Origin: a virus
IMG/VR virus record: IMGVR_UViG_3300034061_000928
Span: 1-30,268 of that record
Strand: one strand, 5' to 3'
DNA: 30,268 nt
Made by a program: the position numbers and the translations under genes. Positions 28,284-30,268 of the stretch are shown one piece after another; the stretch's first letter is position 1; each line of letters starts with the position of its first letter. Under the pieces are notes generated by a model that saw nothing but the letters and a program-made list of their open reading frames with translations, searched no databases and had not been told where the DNA came from.

Positions 28284-28892
28284 ATGAGCGGTTGGATTAA
28301 ATTACACAGGCAAATTCTCGAATGGGAATGGTACTCGGATAATAACTGTTTTAGGTTATTTATTCATTTACTTTTAAAAGCTAATCATAAAGAAAAACGA
28401 TTCAAAGGCATTGAATTAAAAGTAGGTTCTATTGTTACAAGTCGTGACTTATTAGCACGTGAAACTGGTTTAACATCGCAACAAATTAGAACTGCTTTAA
28501 CTAAGTTAATTTCAACCAACGAAATAACCAGCAAAACAAGTTCTCAAGGCACTATTATTCAAATAGTTAGCTATGAAAAATATCAAGTAGCAACCAACGA
28601 AATAACAAACGAGCAACCAACGAGCAACCAGCAATCAACCACTAACAATAATGTAAAGAAAGAAAAGAAAGAAATATATATACCTGAATTATCTGAATTT
28701 TTAGCTTTTGCTATTCAAGAATGTTCAAACATTAATCAAGATGATGTTAAGCATAAATACAAAAGTTGGGTAATGAATGAATGGAAAGACGGAAACGATA
28801 AGCCTATTAAGAATTGGAAAACTAAACTTTTAAATACGATTCCACATTTAAAGAAACACGAAATACAAAAAGAACGAATTATATTTGACTAA
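28284..28892 (+). CDS. Replication initiator (DnaD-like/phage replisome organiser)
   Basis: A 202-residue protein. The N-terminus GWIKLHRQILEWEWYSD (3-19) and the winged-helix LLARETGLTSQQIRTALTKL (about 52-71) mark phage replication initiators of the replisome-organiser type. A Thr/Asn/Gln-rich linker (about 103-125) follows, encoded by iteron-like CAACCAACGA repeats. The C-terminal part (KYKSWVMNEWKDGNDKPIKN) is characteristic of the family and probably contacts the helicase encoded next. It would bind origin DNA and load the helicase. Confidence 0.85.
   Translation: MSGWIKLHRQILEWEWYSDNNCFRLFIHLLLKANHKEKRFKGIELKVGSIVTSRDLLARETGLTSQQIRTALTKLISTNEITSKTSSQGTIIQIVSYEKYQVATNEITNEQPTSNQQSTTNNNVKKEKKEIYIPELSEFLAFAIQECSNINQDDVKHKYKSWVMNEWKDGNDKPIKNWKTKLLNTIPHLKKHEIQKERIIFD
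28513..28640 (+). repeat. Iteron-like CAACCAACGA repeats within initiator gene
   Basis: CAACCAACGA occurs at 28513, 28591 and 28614, and shorter variants at 28625 (CAACCAGCAA) and 28632 (CAATCAACCA). Two copies extend to the 16-base CAACCAACGAAATAAC at 28513-28528 and 28591-28606. The cluster lies in the linker-encoding part, as lambda ori lies within gene O, so it may be the replication origin. Confidence 0.55.
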
Positions 28893-28894
28893 TT

Positions 28895-29929
28895 ATGTAT
28901 AAAAGACTAAACGAATTAAACGATGAACTATTTACCATTAGACACGAAAAGCAAGTTAAGGGTAAATCAATTGGATGGGATTGGGATTTATTACCCTATA
29001 CAATTAAAGAAGGATGTACGACTTATATAGGCGCAGCTCCTGCAAGTGGTAAAACTGAATTATGGTTTGAGTTCTTAATTAACCTTTCGTGTTTACACAA
29101 CTGGAATCATGTTATATTTTCACCTGAAACAGGAAGTGCAGCCGAAATTTATGCAGAACTTTGTTATAAGTATATCGGGAAACCTTATACCGAAGGTCAA
29201 TATGGAATGAATAACGCTGAATTGGTACGGGCTCAAATGTTTATTGACGAACATTTTATTGTGATTGACCCAATAGACGAAGATTTAACGCTTGAAAAGT
29301 TTTATGATTTAGTAGATGAGATTGAACGAAAACACGAAATAACAATTCACACTACAACTATTGACCCTTGGAATGAACTAACTGAAAACTTTATACATTC
29401 TGACTTAGGACGTGAGGATAAATACCTTAGCAGAATTTTAGGACACGCAAGAAAAAACGCAAGAAAAACAAATCGACATAATTGCATTATAAACCACGTT
29501 AGAGACCAACCAATGGTTAATGGTAAAACTATTGCAGGAACTGAAGCGAGTTATTTTCCTATTGCAAGTGCAAGAGATTTCGCAGGTGGTCAAGTATGGT
29601 TTAGAAAAGGTTTAAGCGTTTTAATACTTTGGAGGCCAGCAACTGACTTATTATTGAACGATGGAACGGTAGCAAAAGAAAACGAAGTTCATTTGAAAGT
29701 TGCAAAGAGTAAACCAAAAGGCGTATCAAAAAACGGAACTTATAAGCTATATTTGGACACTCAAAAATATCAGTATTATATGTTAGATAAATTTGGGAAC
29801 AAGGTTTACGCTCAAAGAAAACACGAACTAACAAAACCTAAAGAATTGCCACTTCAAGAAGTAGATATTGTTAAAGGTAAAGAAATACGTTCATTTAGCG
29901 AAAAGATGAAAAAAGATGTTCCATTTTAG
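28895..29929 (+). CDS. DnaB/RepA-type replicative helicase
   Basis: A 344-residue P-loop ATPase. Walker A is GAAPASGKT at 46-54, and the Walker B-like segment ITIHTTTIDPWNE has Asp157; HNCIINHVRDQP around 195-206 and the later KSKPKGVSKNG basic loop fit hexameric RecA-fold helicases. There is no primase or N-terminal interaction domain, so it must be recruited by the initiator encoded just upstream. The C-terminus MKKDVPF recalls the last residues of SSB proteins. It may open the origin at or near 28513. Confidence 0.88.
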   Translation: MYKRLNELNDELFTIRHEKQVKGKSIGWDWDLLPYTIKEGCTTYIGAAPASGKTELWFEFLINLSCLHNWNHVIFSPETGSAAEIYAELCYKYIGKPYTEGQYGMNNAELVRAQMFIDEHFIVIDPIDEDLTLEKFYDLVDEIERKHEITIHTTTIDPWNELTENFIHSDLGREDKYLSRILGHARKNARKTNRHNCIINHVRDQPMVNGKTIAGTEASYFPIASARDFAGGQVWFRKGLSVLILWRPATDLLLNDGTVAKENEVHLKVAKSKPKGVSKNGTYKLYLDTQKYQYYMLDKFGNKVYAQRKHELTKPKELPLQEVDIVKGKEIRSFSEKMKKDVPF

Positions 29930-29974
29930 ACGTAATTTAGACGTACTTTAGACATACTTTAGACGTAATTTAGA
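29928..29974 (+). repeat. 11-bp tandem repeats, four copies
   Basis: AGACGTAATTT (29928), AGACGTACTTT (29939), AGACATACTTT (29950) and AGACGTAATTT (29961), then AGA. The first and last copies are identical; the middle two each differ at one or two bases. The period is about one helical turn, placing each site on the same face. It overlaps the helicase stop by two bases and lies in the 73-base gap before 30003. Confidence 0.9.
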
Positions 29975-30002
29975 TAAATATAACAAGCGAAAACACGAAT
30001 TA

Positions 30003-30268
30003 ATGGATGAATTGACAATTATAACAGGCAAAGTAAACTTAGACACTACATATTTAAAGATTAAACTGAGCCTTGAAGAAATAAAAGAAAAACACGAACA
30101 CAGAACTGATTTAATTAACTCAATGGAACGTAGCTTAGCAGACTTACAACAAGTAAAAATAAGTTACGACGCTATGGAAAAGGAACTAAGAACAGCATTA
30201 CAGCAAAATTTCAGACTTGAAAAGCTATTAATAGAGGAGAAGTTTAAGAATAAGGATTTAGAAATACA
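30003..30268 (+). CDS. Coiled-coil protein, N-terminal part (gene crosses the junction)
   Basis: This is the start of the 97-residue protein whose end is at 3-254. It begins MDELTIITGKVNLDTTYLK and continues in a Lys/Glu/Leu-rich coil. In this copy it has Thr where the left copy has Ala at base 150 (30192). An AACACGAA octamer lies at 29992, just before the start codon. No family is recognised. Confidence 0.72.
   Translation, partial: MDELTIITGKVNLDTTYLKIKLSLEEIKEKHEHRTDLINSMERSLADLQQVKISYDAMEKELRTALQQNFRLEKLLIEEKFKNKDLEI
30043..30268. repeat. Right copy of terminal direct repeat
   Basis: Matches 1-226 apart from bases 30170, 30182 and 30192. It shows that the molecule is circular or terminally redundant, with a unique length of 30042 bases. 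Confidence 0.9.

Noticed and set aside
1-30268. Prophage or temperate lifestyle
   Set aside because: No integrase, excisionase or divergent repressor pair is seen. One Cro/CI-type protein at the end of an operon is not enough.
1-30268. CRISPR array
   Set aside because: The repeats seen are a 26-bp pair and short tandem or dispersed words. None has the regular 25-35 base repeats with unique spacers of similar length.
1-30268. tRNA genes
   Set aside because: I found no cloverleaf. The T-arm-like string near 8433-8448 lacks the rest of a tRNA and lies in a coding sequence.

Overview
The window looks like one complete or nearly complete genome of a tailed double-stranded DNA phage of a Bacteroidetes host, most likely Flavobacterium or a relative. 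The first 226 bases are repeated at the end (30043-30268) with three mismatches, so the unique length is about 30.04 kb and the molecule is circular or circularly permuted in the assembly. Base composition is AT-rich (roughly one third G+C by eye). All supported genes lie on the + strand, are tightly packed and are often joined by ATGA, GTGA or TAATG overlaps. Shine-Dalgarno sites are absent; starts are preceded by A-rich leaders. Host-type promoters match the Bacteroidetes consensus TTG-N17-23-TAnnTTTG. Together these point to Flavobacteriia.

Layout: (1) 26894-29929 and on across the junction to 1845: small early genes, a structured leader RNA, a replication initiator, a DnaB/RepA-type helicase, a coiled-coil protein, a C5-cytosine methyltransferase and a NinG-like nuclease. 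(2) 1887-5887: small early proteins, a beta-class adenine/N4-cytosine methyltransferase and a recombination module (Erf annealing protein, YqaJ-type exonuclease, a probable ssDNA-binding protein, a Cro/CI-type HTH protein), closed by a strong terminator. (3) 6001-8457: a zinc-finger-like protein, a phage sigma-70-like factor, several very small proteins and a ParB-like protein. (4) 8482-9949: terminase small and large subunits. (5) 10134-17675: tail module with frameshifted tail assembly chaperones, tail completion proteins, two large tail-tip/baseplate proteins and the tape measure. (6) 17688-24738: head module (XkdF-like protease, coiled-coil accessory proteins, scaffold, decoration protein, major capsid protein, tail-tube candidate, portal, DUF6712 connector). 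(7) 24726-26765: receptor-binding candidates with GWG motifs and a DUF1566 domain, a holin candidate, an M15 peptidase endolysin and a beta-repeat protein with a cationic tail, closed by a terminator.

The tape measure and absence of sheath genes suggest a siphovirus. No integrase, excisionase or divergent repressor is visible, so a lytic lifestyle is the simplest reading. Host sigma would serve the promoters of the early region. I see no good host-type promoter across the structural genes, so the phage sigma factor may drive them.

The strongest unexplained signal is the octamer AACACGAA: 27 distinct copies by eye on the + strand against 4 on the other, in all three reading frames and between genes. 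Other points of interest are a -1 frameshift site followed by about 240 bases open in two frames, an iteron-like cluster inside the initiator gene, an 11-bp tandem repeat after the helicase gene, a leader RNA with mutually exclusive pairings, a small gene bracketed by a perfect 26-bp direct repeat, and marked scarcity of GATC. All counts were made by eye.
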